Below, in pieces: positions 1 through 5,318 of a DNA stretch of 5,318 nt; position 1 is the stretch's first letter, and every line of letters starts with the position of its first letter. The position numbers and the translations under genes were made by a program. Source of the DNA: Acidobacteriaceae bacterium (lineage in GTDB: Bacteria > Acidobacteriota > Terriglobia > Terriglobales > SbA1); assembly GCA_003156615.1 (NCBI GenBank), contig PMHI01000180.1:3529-8846 (forward strand), written 5' to 3'. Below the pieces are notes generated by a model. The model saw nothing but the letters and a program-made list of their open reading frames with translations. It was not told the DNA's origin and did no database searches.

Positions 1-367
1 CGTTTCCGCCGGTGTGGTCGAAATGCCAGTGAGTGTTGATCAATTGTTTGATGGGATCTGCGTTGATGCTCGCGAGGGCTTCAGAGACGTGCGGACGTGC
101 GGTAACGATTTCCGCATCGACCAGCAGCTTTCCGTCAGGGCCAGTGAGAACGGCGATATTTCCACCAGGACCCAAAAGAACGCTGATGTTGCGGCGAAGG
201 TTTTGAACCGTGACTTTCGCTGTTGCGGCTTCTTTGAACGCTCCGACAACGATGCCTTCTGTCTCGGCCATCAGGTAACTTGGAGCAAAGCAAGCTGCGG
301 CGACAGTCAGACCTCCGGCAGCGAGAAACTGACGACGTGAAATATCGAGTGACGCTTCGGGAACCAT
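1..367 (-). CDS. Tat-exported metallo-beta-lactamase-fold hydrolase, N-terminal part (cut by left edge)
   Basis: The reading frame is open from an ATG at 367-365 to the left edge and gives 122 residues. AGGAG at 381-377 lies 9 bases upstream and supports this start. Residues 10-15 read SRRQFL, a twin-arginine export motif, followed by an Ala/Gly/Val-rich hydrophobic stretch (16-30), so the protein is probably exported folded to the periplasm. A beta-rich stretch follows (about 51-90), with VLTGPDGKLLVDAE at 73-86. The last visible residues, NTHWHFDHTGGN (111-122), contain the HxHxDH zinc-binding motif of the superfamily (His113, His115, Asp117, His118). This indicates a metal-dependent hydrolase, but the substrate cannot be told, because the second half of the active site lies outside the window. 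Where many relatives have Asp-Ala-Gly, this copy reads Asp84-Ala-Glu86. It is transcribed divergently from the DUF4267 gene. Fold and export are firm; function is open. Confidence 0.93.
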   Translation of the reverse strand, partial: MVPEASLDISRRQFLAAGGLTVAAACFAPSYLMAETEGIVVGAFKEAATAKVTVQNLRRNISVLLGPGGNIAVLTGPDGKLLVDAEIVTARPHVSEALASINADPIKQLINTHWHFDHTGGN

Positions 368-429
368 CTTAAGATTCTCCTGTCGCTTTCGCCTGAAGTT
401 TTAGTCAACATCTTTAGCCTTTGCGCCTA

Positions 430-458
430 AATCTAAAACAAAGTTGGCATTGAATCAA
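430..458 (-). promoter_or_regulatory. Putative sigma70-type promoter of the MBL-fold hydrolase
   Basis: Read on the minus strand, TTGATT (458-453) and TAGATT (435-430) are separated by exactly 17 bases. Each matches the -35 and -10 consensus at four of six positions. This would leave a leader of about 55 bases before the ATG at 367. The surrounding spacer is more AT-rich than the genes. Acidobacterial promoters are poorly characterised, so this is only a candidate. Confidence 0.33.
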
Positions 459-516
459 CTATTCTCATACCTTCAACAAGTTCTCCGCTCAAGTGACGGG
501 GAGAAAGAAAAAACAA

Positions 517-930
517 ATGAACACGACAACAAGCTTAGATAGTTCGACGTTGAGAAGGAATTCGCTGCTCTTCTGGTGCACTCTCGTGATACCGGTAGCT
601 ATCGTCGGAATCGGCATCAACTTCATACTCAATCCGGTTGGGGCCTCAACTGCCTACGGCATTCCGATCCACGACCCCGCCGCCTTTCCTTTTATGTGGG
701 TCAAGGGAATTCGCGACATCTTTTCGGGTCTCGTAGTCCTGTTGTTTCTCTGGAGGGGAGACCGGCGCACCACCGCAATACTCTTCGCCATGGCAATTTT
801 CATCCCGTTCGGCGATGGGCTGGTCATTCTGATCCATCTTGGCTTTGCGCCGCCCATCTATATTCACTGGGGAACAGCGTTTTACATGATGATCGTTGCC
901 GCGTTTCTTCTGAGCAGGAAGGCCGCCTGA
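517..930 (+). CDS. Small multi-pass membrane protein, DUF4267 family
   Basis: This encodes 137 residues from the ATG at 517. An in-frame GTG at 493 would add eight residues, but the purine-rich GGGGAGAAAG run (498-507) lies downstream of it and fits better as the ribosome-binding region of the ATG. Four hydrophobic segments are visible, at about 16-38, 66-78, 87-106 and 118-132, which predicts an inner-membrane protein. The motifs VKGIRDI (62-68), just before segment two, PFGDG (97-101) inside segment three and HWGTA (117-121) match what I recall of DUF4267 proteins, and the length suits that family. The function of the family is unknown. The gene starts a plus-strand run and is followed after 32 bases by the remains of a DUF1772 gene, so the two were probably co-transcribed. 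It is intact and ends with a charged SRKAA tail. Confidence 0.85.
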   Translation: MNTTTSLDSSTLRRNSLLFWCTLVIPVAIVGIGINFILNPVGASTAYGIPIHDPAAFPFMWVKGIRDIFSGLVVLLFLWRGDRRTTAILFAMAIFIPFGDGLVILIHLGFAPPIYIHWGTAFYMMIVAAFLLSRKAA

Positions 931-962
931 CTTATGCCTGGGTGTAGCTTTGGGAGGAACGC

Positions 963-1368
963 ATGATGGAATACCTGAATGTCGGTGCGATCATTGTCGC
1001 TGGATTGATGGTTGGGAGTGAACTGGCCATCGCCGCGTTTGTTCACCCAACTCTTGATCGGCTTCCGGATAATGTTCATCTGCCGGTGGCAAGCGCCCTG
1101 GCTCGCGTGCTGGGAGATTCATGCCGTTTTGATACATCCTCGTATGCTTACTTACTTTAGCCGAGGTCTTGTTCCAATGGCACCAATCCAGCCGCTTACC
1201 TATCTGGATTGCTAGTCGGCCGTTTTGTGGGCGTTGGCGAGTGTGTATTCGATCACTGCCTTGGTGCGGATCAACAACCGTATTGCATCCTGGGAAAAGG
1301 TCACCCCACCTGCCGATTGGAAGACATTTCGGAACAACACTTGGGCTGTTTTCGGGACTAATCTCTAA
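963..1368 (+). pseudogene. Broken DUF1772 (anthrone-oxygenase-like) membrane protein gene
   Basis: A good ribosome-binding site (GGGAGGA, 952-958) precedes ATG codons at 963 and 966. Three reading frames in turn give one continuous DUF1772-like protein. The first (963 to about 1112) encodes a hydrophobic helix, then FVHPTLDRLPD and SALARVL. A missing base in the G run at 1112-1114 moves reading to a second frame, GRFMPF, where TGA at 1130-1132 replaces an expected tryptophan codon before YILVCLLTLAEVLFQWHQ and PIWIA. A second missing base near 1214 moves to a third frame, SAVLWALASVYSITALV then RINNRIASWE and PPADWKTF, ending at TAA 1366-1368. The INNRIA-W and PPADW motifs are typical of the family. 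The usual C-terminal helix after the LH..R region is not recognisable. Related proteins include anthrone oxygenase-like enzymes, but most have no known role. The gene is inactive as written unless the lesions are sequencing errors. Confidence 0.85.
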
Positions 1369-1651
1369 TCTCCCTCAGAGAACGTCTGTCGCTTCGCCGA
1401 GACTTCTCCAGACACTCTTCACCAGGTGCCAGCAATTGAAAGCACGGTCTAGGGCGATTTCGGCGTTTGCCCGCCGAGTCGCCAGCACATCCTGAGAAGA
1501 CCGACGGTTCGTATTTCCTATTGCGATTATTCTGCTGATCTGCGGGCATTTGCATTTTCATTTCTGAGCTGAAGTGCACAGAATCGCTTTCCTCTTGGTG
1601 GCAAAATCCCCAGTAAGCTCCCGGAAATCCGATGCGCCGAAGAATGGAACA
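1369..1651 (+). other. Gene-free stretch between the broken DUF1772 gene and the DUF2306-like gene
   Basis: No reading frame in these 283 bases has a convincing start, ribosome-binding site or recognisable protein motif on either strand. A short hydrophobic frame at 1508-1564 (FVFPIAIILLICG and a His-rich end, stop at 1565-1567) could be the remains of a membrane helix from a decayed gene, but it has no start of its own. A small hairpin (TCGGCG 1460-1465, CGCCGA 1472-1477) has no T-tract. The promoter of the next gene could lie here, but I could not identify one. Confidence 0.5.
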
Positions 1652-2347
1652 ATGCGGCTCCCGCTCTTGATTCTGCATATCCTCGCTGGAAGCATCGGCT
1701 TGCTCACCGGCACGGTCGCCATGGCTGTGCGCAAAGGCGGTAACCTTCACCGCGCATCCGGTAACGTCTTCACCGTTGCCATGCTGACCCTGGCCACCAG
1801 CGCATTCTGCCTAGCCATCCTGAAATCCCAGCAGGGCAACGTCGTCGGCAGCGTTGGCACCTTCTACCTAATCGGCACGGCCTGGCTTGCCGGACGCCGC
1901 GGAGAACGCACACGTCTGATTGACTGGAGTGCGCTTTTCATTGGCCTCGCCGGCGCAGTTGCGGCTATCGCCTTGGGCGTTTACACCCTCCACAACCCCG
2001 GCGGCGTCGACAAAACTACTGCCCCAGCCGGCATGAGCTTTTTCTTCGGCGCCATCCTGCTGCTCGCCGTTGTCGGGGACATTCGAATGCTCGCACGAGG
2101 CGGAATTTCAGGACGGCAGCGTATCACTCGGCACCTGTGGCGCATGTGCTACGGACTCTTCATTGCGACAGGCTCTTTCTTCCAGGGTCAGCAGCAAGTT
2201 TTCCCTGCCTTCCTGCGCGGCTCCATATTCCTAACCCTGCCAGCACTTCTGCCGCTACCCCTACTGATCTATTGGTTCCTCCGCGTGCGGTTTAGTAAGG
2301 CATACAAGAACCAGTTGTCGCCCAACCCGCTACCGGTGACCTCTTGA
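1652..2347 (+). CDS. Multi-pass membrane protein, DUF2306-like
   Basis: This encodes 231 residues from the ATG at 1652. A GAAGAA purine stretch (1639-1644) lies 7 bases upstream. An in-frame GTG at 1574 would add 26 polar residues without a clear ribosome-binding site, and it would displace the helix that naturally begins the protein, so I prefer the ATG. About seven hydrophobic segments are visible, near 3-26, 39-57, 66-81, 94-113, 128-148, 163-181 and 191-212. His9 in LLILHILAG and the HRASGNVF block (33-40) resemble the N-terminal pattern of DUF2306 (COG5395-like) membrane proteins. RHLWRMCYGLFIATGSFFQG (160-179) and the PALLPLPLL helix (197-205) look like the conserved C-terminal part. 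The paired histidines near membrane boundaries could bind a metal or haem, but this is speculation. The role is unknown. The frame is intact, in contrast to the broken gene upstream, and the 110 bases before the next gene suggest separate expression. Confidence 0.8.
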   Translation: MRLPLLILHILAGSIGLLTGTVAMAVRKGGNLHRASGNVFTVAMLTLATSAFCLAILKSQQGNVVGSVGTFYLIGTAWLAGRRGERTRLIDWSALFIGLAGAVAAIALGVYTLHNPGGVDKTTAPAGMSFFFGAILLLAVVGDIRMLARGGISGRQRITRHLWRMCYGLFIATGSFFQGQQQVFPAFLRGSIFLTLPALLPLPLLIYWFLRVRFSKAYKNQLSPNPLPVTS

Positions 2348-2457
2348 AAACGTAATTAGTCGCAGGAAAGAATAGTTTCCGCCGGATGACGGACACAGCT
2401 TCCCGTATGCTTTTTTGCGGAAGAGTTGCCGACTATACAGCAATAACTGAGGTGCGT

Positions 2458-2913
2458 ATGTATCACGCGATTGTCAAACGAATTGCGCTACAAAACTTTC
2501 TGCGAGTGAATCAGAAGGACTACGCTCCGATCCTGAAGGGCTGTTCCCCAGATGTTCATCACCGCTTTGGCGGGCATCACGCGCTCGGCGGCGAGCGGCA
2601 CGATCGTGACGCGCTGGGACGGTGGTTCGAACGTTTGGGCCGGCTGGCTCCCACGTTGCAGCTTACAGTTCATGATGTATGGGTGAAAGGTTGGCTTTGG
2701 AATACCACCGTCATTATGCGGTGGTCTGCAGTACAGGATCTTCTTCCGGACGGCTCACCCTATAACAACCATGGCGTTCACGTTATTCGCATGCGTTGGG
2801 GCAAGGTGTTCGATATCGATGCTAACGAGGACTCACAACTTGTTGCCGCATCTTTGCAGATATGGGCCGCACGTGGCGTGAACGAAGCTCTTGCTGATCC
2901 AATTCTGAGTTAG
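2458..2913 (+). CDS. SnoaL/NTF2-like fold protein
   Basis: This encodes 151 residues from the ATG at 2458, chosen because GAGG (2449-2452) sits 5 bases upstream. The in-frame ATG at 2386 would add 24 residues and has no such site. The layout fits a SnoaL-like cone: an N-terminal helix (AIVKRIALQNFLRVNQKDY, 4-22), a segment with clustered histidines (His34, His35, His40, His41, His48), a helix around RWFERLGRL (55-63), and three beta-rich stretches at about 66-76, 81-91 and 105-121. The last, HGVHVIRMRWGKVFDIDANED (in part 105-121), matches the usual final strand of the family. Members include polyketide cyclases and limonene-epoxide-hydrolase-like proteins, but most are uncharacterised and no substrate can be assigned. 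No signal peptide is seen, so it is probably cytoplasmic. The pentad-repeat gene follows after 42 bases and is probably co-transcribed. Confidence 0.85.
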   Translation: MYHAIVKRIALQNFLRVNQKDYAPILKGCSPDVHHRFGGHHALGGERHDRDALGRWFERLGRLAPTLQLTVHDVWVKGWLWNTTVIMRWSAVQDLLPDGSPYNNHGVHVIRMRWGKVFDIDANEDSQLVAASLQIWAARGVNEALADPILS

Positions 2914-2955
2914 CCGTAATCCCGGCATGAGATGAGGTGGAAAGAAAAAGGATCT

Positions 2956-3171
2956 ATGACCCAGACAAAGAGCACTACAGACGCAATCAAAACGGGCAGG
3001 ACCGCCATGCGCGCACTGGCGGTCGGTGTATTCGCTCTTGGTGCGGGGGCGATCGGGGCAATCGCGGTGGGTGCAGTGGCCATCGGGCGTTTGCGAATTC
3101 TGGAGGCTCGCGTTGAGAAGCTCTCCATTGGCACACTCACAGTGGACCATCTGAACGTGCGCTCCCGGTAA
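2956..3171 (+). CDS. Small pentad-repeat protein of unknown function
   Basis: This encodes 71 residues from the ATG at 2956, with AAGGA (2948-2952) just upstream. An in-frame ATG at 2932 would add eight charged residues, so the start is not certain. After a polar, Thr/Lys-rich head (1-19), residues 20-69 divide without gaps into ten five-residue units. The second position is usually L/I/V/F and the fourth is always V, L or I. The first five units are Ala/Gly-rich and end in Gly (ALAVG, VFALG, AGAIG, AIAVG, AVAIG). The last five carry charged or polar residues outside the two core positions (RLRIL, EARVE, KLSIG, TLTVD, HLNVR). The Gly-rich half is hydrophobic enough to be predicted as a membrane helix, but the unbroken period suggests a small beta-solenoid related to pentapeptide-repeat folds. 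It follows the SnoaL-like gene and probably shares its transcript. I do not recognise a named family. Confidence 0.78.
   Translation: MTQTKSTTDAIKTGRTAMRALAVGVFALGAGAIGAIAVGAVAIGRLRILEARVEKLSIGTLTVDHLNVRSR
3013..3162 (+). repeat. Ten tandem 15-bp coding units (protein pentads)
   Basis: Codons 20-69 of the small protein at 2956-3171 form ten 15-base units. The repeat is clear at the protein level (hydrophobic residues at positions 2 and 4 of each unit) but strongly diverged in DNA, so it is an old, selected protein repeat and not a recent tandem duplication. Confidence 0.7.
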
Positions 3172-3193
3172 TCCTTGCGCGCCTGCCGCAGTT

Positions 3194-3214
3194 TGATTCA
3201 TCGCAGGATGATCA
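3194..3214. terminator. Possible hairpin between convergent genes
   Basis: TGAT-T-CATC (3194-3202) pairs with GATG-ATCA (3207-3214) across a GCAG loop, giving eight base pairs with one bulged T at 3198. It lies in the 110-bp spacer where the pentad-protein gene and the receptor gene converge, where a terminator for both would be expected. There is no T-tract on either strand and the stem is AT-rich, so support is mainly positional. Confidence 0.25.
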
Positions 3215-3281
3215 CGGGCCACTCTGAATTAACCGTAAGGTAAGGGTTGCCGACAAACCGCACAGAATCGTCGGGGCACGC

Positions 3282-5318
3282 TCAGAACTCCAGGCGTGCC
3301 TGAAACGCGATCATGCGTGGACTGCTGTCCCCGCCCAAACCGACGCCCAGCAGTCCAGTCGGTGGAGAGGTAGTATATGTGAGCGCTCCAAACCCCGTCT
3401 GCGTGGAAGGCTTTCCGGGAATTCCCGCCAGCGCCATGCTGGGAAGCCCAAAGTTCGGATGGTTGAACACATTGAAGAACTGGGCTTCTACTCTGAGCTT
3501 CAATCGCTCGCTCACCGGAAACCATTTCGTGAGATAGAAATCATTCCAGACAAAATCGGGGCCGCGGAGGGCGTTGCGGCCGAGGCTTCCGAATTGGCAA
3601 TGCTGTGAGTCGTCGCCACCGACGCATTGGCCAGTACTCGGATCAACGGCGGAAACAAACGCGGCGGGATTGAGCCACTGGAGGGTGCCCGGTTGCGTTA
3701 CACCAGCGACGGGATGATGCTCATAGAGCGGGACGCCGGTAACGACGCTGGCGAACTGTGGTCCGCTGCCCTGCACGATGCCGTTTCCGTTGGCCGAATA
3801 GGGTGTGCTCAGAACGGAGAACGGCACTCCACTGTGCCAGAACATGGTCCCGGAAATCTGCCAGCCGTTGATCACTTGGGCCAACTGGTGATTCCGAATG
3901 TGGAGGGGCAACTGATACACATATTGCGCGTTCAGATTGTGCCGGATGTCATAGTCGCAAGGACCGTAATCGCGGGCTAGCTCTCCGGGCAGCGGAGAGA
4001 GAATTCCTCCTGCCGAGAACTGCAGGAATCCGCCGTTCGAAACGGTATCCATGCAGCGGCTCCACGTGTAGTTGAATTGCCCTTGCAGACCGTGCCCCAG
4101 GCGCTTCATCGCGGTGAGTTGAAGGCCGTTGTAATGACTGTTTTCCCCGGTGGCGAGCTGGGTCACCGCGCTGAACCGTGGATCAGTTGGCTGCATGTAG
4201 GGGAATGGCGCAAAGCACCCCTGGCACACCGTCTGGTATCCGTTCACTTGGGTTAGATAGGGCTGGTTCACAGCGCGTGTTCCCACATATCGCGCAAGCA
4301 AACTCGCCGTGGTTCCGAATTGATGCTCCATTCCGAGGCTCCACTCCATGAAATACGGCGCGTGGAGTTTGCCATCTGGTACCGCCGTCATCTCGACCGG
4401 AGGAAGACAACTTCTGGGATTTGCCTGAGGAGATGCACAGGAGAGCTGGCCCTGGGCAAATCCTGAAGTAAAGATTTGATTCGCGGCGGTGGTTGCGTCG
4501 ACCGCACTGTTGGGCACTCCCGGCGCGATGGCCGCGCCGCCCACGCTGCCAAGCACTCCTCCCTGAAACGTCTTGTCGTAGGGAGGGTTCGTGCCGATCA
4601 GGTCGGCCACGGTGCCGGGCAGGATATCGCTGAAAATCCCAAAGCCTGCCCGGAGCACGGATTTCGGCGCGAACTGCCACGCAATCGCCGTTCTTGGTTG
4701 CAGGATCGCTGTTGGTGTAGACGAGAAAAGATTGCCGAGATGAGTCTGGATGGCCTCATCGAGCGGTTGATTGACATCATGCGAGATGGAACTGAAGGAA
4801 CCGCGAAGACGGGCGACTCGATCATGAGGATTCAGCGGATTGGAATTAAAGGTGTCGCGCACACCGAAGGTCCAGGTCAGGGTGCGAGTCACTTTCCAGG
4901 TATCTTGCGCGTAGACATCGAGATTGAGAAAGTTGAACGGTTCATTTGCGTTCGAAGGGAATGTCTGCGACGCGGTGTTCGCTACTCCGCTGATGAATTG
5001 CTGCAGATTCGCGTAGGTCACCGTTGGAACTGTGCCTTCCCCAAAGTCGTAGTCGTTCAGGCGGAAGATACGAGTATTGGTTCCGAACCGCAGTTCATGA
5101 GCGCCGCGACTCCAGGCGAGGTTGTCGTTGATGAAAAACCGCGATGCGCGCCGGCCTTGAATCCAGGTGTTGTCAAGCCCTCCCATGGGGGTGAAGGCAT
5201 TGGCGCCGGTGCCCTGTAACACGATCGGAAACGCGGAAAGTGTTTTCTGAAAGTTGCCTGGCCCGAACAGGCTTTCATACCAGGAAAATGCGGGATTGAA
5301 GTAGTTCACCAGGTTCTG
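3282..5318 (-). CDS. Oar-like TonB-dependent outer-membrane receptor, C-terminal part (cut by right edge)
   Basis: The frame is open from the right edge to the TGA at 3284-3282, giving 678 residues. The N-terminus, where signal peptide, carboxypeptidase-regulatory-like domain and plug would be expected, lies outside. The visible part is mostly outer-membrane beta-barrel: alternating aromatic/polar strands such as FFINDNLAWSRGAHELRFG (about 61-79 from the edge), LDVYAQDTWKVTRTLTWTFG (133-152), GQFNYTWSR and LRVEAQFFNVFNHPNFGLP (about 608-626). The last strand ends MIAFQARLEF, with the C-terminal phenylalanine typical of proteins inserted by the BAM machinery. The arrangement matches the large Oar-like receptor family that is expanded in Acidobacteriota and thought to take up carbohydrates or other large substrates; no ligand can be assigned. 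Eight cysteines fall in four close pairs (294/304, 365/368, 422/454, 565/574). The frame is intact, and the gene converges on the plus-strand cluster. Confidence 0.92.
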   Translation of the reverse strand, partial: QNLVNYFNPAFSWYESLFGPGNFQKTLSAFPIVLQGTGANAFTPMGGLDNTWIQGRRASRFFINDNLAWSRGAHELRFGTNTRIFRLNDYDFGEGTVPTVTYANLQQFISGVANTASQTFPSNANEPFNFLNLDVYAQDTWKVTRTLTWTFGVRDTFNSNPLNPHDRVARLRGSFSSISHDVNQPLDEAIQTHLGNLFSSTPTAILQPRTAIAWQFAPKSVLRAGFGIFSDILPGTVADLIGTNPPYDKTFQGGVLGSVGGAAIAPGVPNSAVDATTAANQIFTSGFAQGQLSCASPQANPRSCLPPVEMTAVPDGKLHAPYFMEWSLGMEHQFGTTASLLARYVGTRAVNQPYLTQVNGYQTVCQGCFAPFPYMQPTDPRFSAVTQLATGENSHYNGLQLTAMKRLGHGLQGQFNYTWSRCMDTVSNGGFLQFSAGGILSPLPGELARDYGPCDYDIRHNLNAQYVYQLPLHIRNHQLAQVINGWQISGTMFWHSGVPFSVLSTPYSANGNGIVQGSGPQFASVVTGVPLYEHHPVAGVTQPGTLQWLNPAAFVSAVDPSTGQCVGGDDSQHCQFGSLGRNALRGPDFVWNDFYLTKWFPVSERLKLRVEAQFFNVFNHPNFGLPSMALAGIPGKPSTQTGFGALTYTTSPPTGLLGVGLGGDSSPRMIAFQARLEF

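Noticed and set aside
411..436. Imperfect palindrome (TTTAG and CTAAA arms) overlapping the proposed promoter region as a possible operator
   Set aside because: The matching arms are only five bases in AT-rich DNA, which is expected by chance; no regulator gene is in the window.
1460..1477. TCGGCG/CGCCGA hairpin in the gene-free gap
   Set aside because: A six-base stem without a T-tract or neighbouring structure is not convincing as a terminator or small RNA.
1358..1750. A 130-codon minus-strand frame across the gap and the start of the DUF2306-like gene
   Set aside because: It overlaps the start of an intact membrane-protein gene, has a low-complexity charged sequence and no recognisable motif.
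2365..2380. GGAAA/TTTCC hairpin after the DUF2306-like gene as a terminator
   Set aside because: A five-base stem with a six-base loop and no T-tract is too weak to call.
2411..2439. T-run plus TATACA as a promoter for the SnoaL-like gene
   Set aside because: The spacing can be made to fit, but the -35 match is just a T-run and the -10 is partial, so it cannot be told from chance.
2833..3222. A 129-codon minus-strand frame, Cys/His-rich
   Set aside because: It is antisense to the end of the SnoaL-like gene and to the whole pentad-protein gene. The cysteines and histidines are scattered and form no zinc-binding pattern.
3627..3980. A 117-codon plus-strand frame opposite the receptor gene
   Set aside because: Antisense shadow of the receptor barrel with no family motif and no credible start region.
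4519..4535. GGCGCG/CGCGCC inverted repeat
   Set aside because: It lies inside the receptor coding sequence in a Gly/Ala-rich stretch and is explained by GC-rich codons.
4476..5219. A 247-codon open frame on the plus strand, opposite the receptor gene
   Set aside because: It lies wholly antisense to a well-supported receptor frame, is Arg/Gly-rich in the manner of a shadow of GC-rich codons, and shows no recognisable domain or ribosome-binding site.

Overview
The window looks like chromosomal DNA from an acidobacterium (Acidobacteriota, probably class Terriglobia). This is inferred from the large Oar-type TonB-dependent receptor at the right end, the DUF2306-type membrane protein, the Tat-exported metallo-beta-lactamase-fold protein and the moderate GC content. 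No rRNA, tRNA or marker gene is present to confirm it, and no mobile element or CRISPR array was seen.

Layout. (1) 1-367, minus strand: the N-terminal 122 residues of a Tat-secreted metallo-beta-lactamase-fold hydrolase, cut by the left edge just after its HxHxDH zinc motif. (2) 368-516: a 149-bp divergent spacer with a plausible sigma70-type promoter for the hydrolase. (3) 517-930, plus: a 137-residue DUF4267-type small membrane protein. (4) 963-1368, plus: a DUF1772 (anthrone-oxygenase-like) membrane protein broken by two single-base deletions and a TGA where tryptophan is expected. (5) 1369-1651: 283 bp with no supportable gene. (6) 1652-2347, plus: a 231-residue DUF2306-like multi-pass membrane protein. 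(7) 2458-2913, plus: a 151-residue SnoaL/NTF2-like protein. (8) 2956-3171, plus: a 71-residue protein whose last 50 or so residues are ten tandem five-residue repeats. (9) 3282-5318, minus: the C-terminal 678 residues of an Oar-like TonB-dependent outer-membrane receptor, convergent with the plus-strand genes and cut by the right edge.

The plus-strand genes form an accessory-looking run of small proteins: three membrane families of unknown or poorly known function, one NTF2-fold protein and one repeat protein. The two likely co-transcribed pairs are 517-930 with the broken DUF1772 gene (32-bp gap) and SnoaL with the pentad protein (42-bp gap). No pathway can be assigned. The most notable items are the multiply broken but otherwise well-preserved DUF1772 gene and the regular pentad protein. 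I found no convincing new defence, RNA or mobile system.
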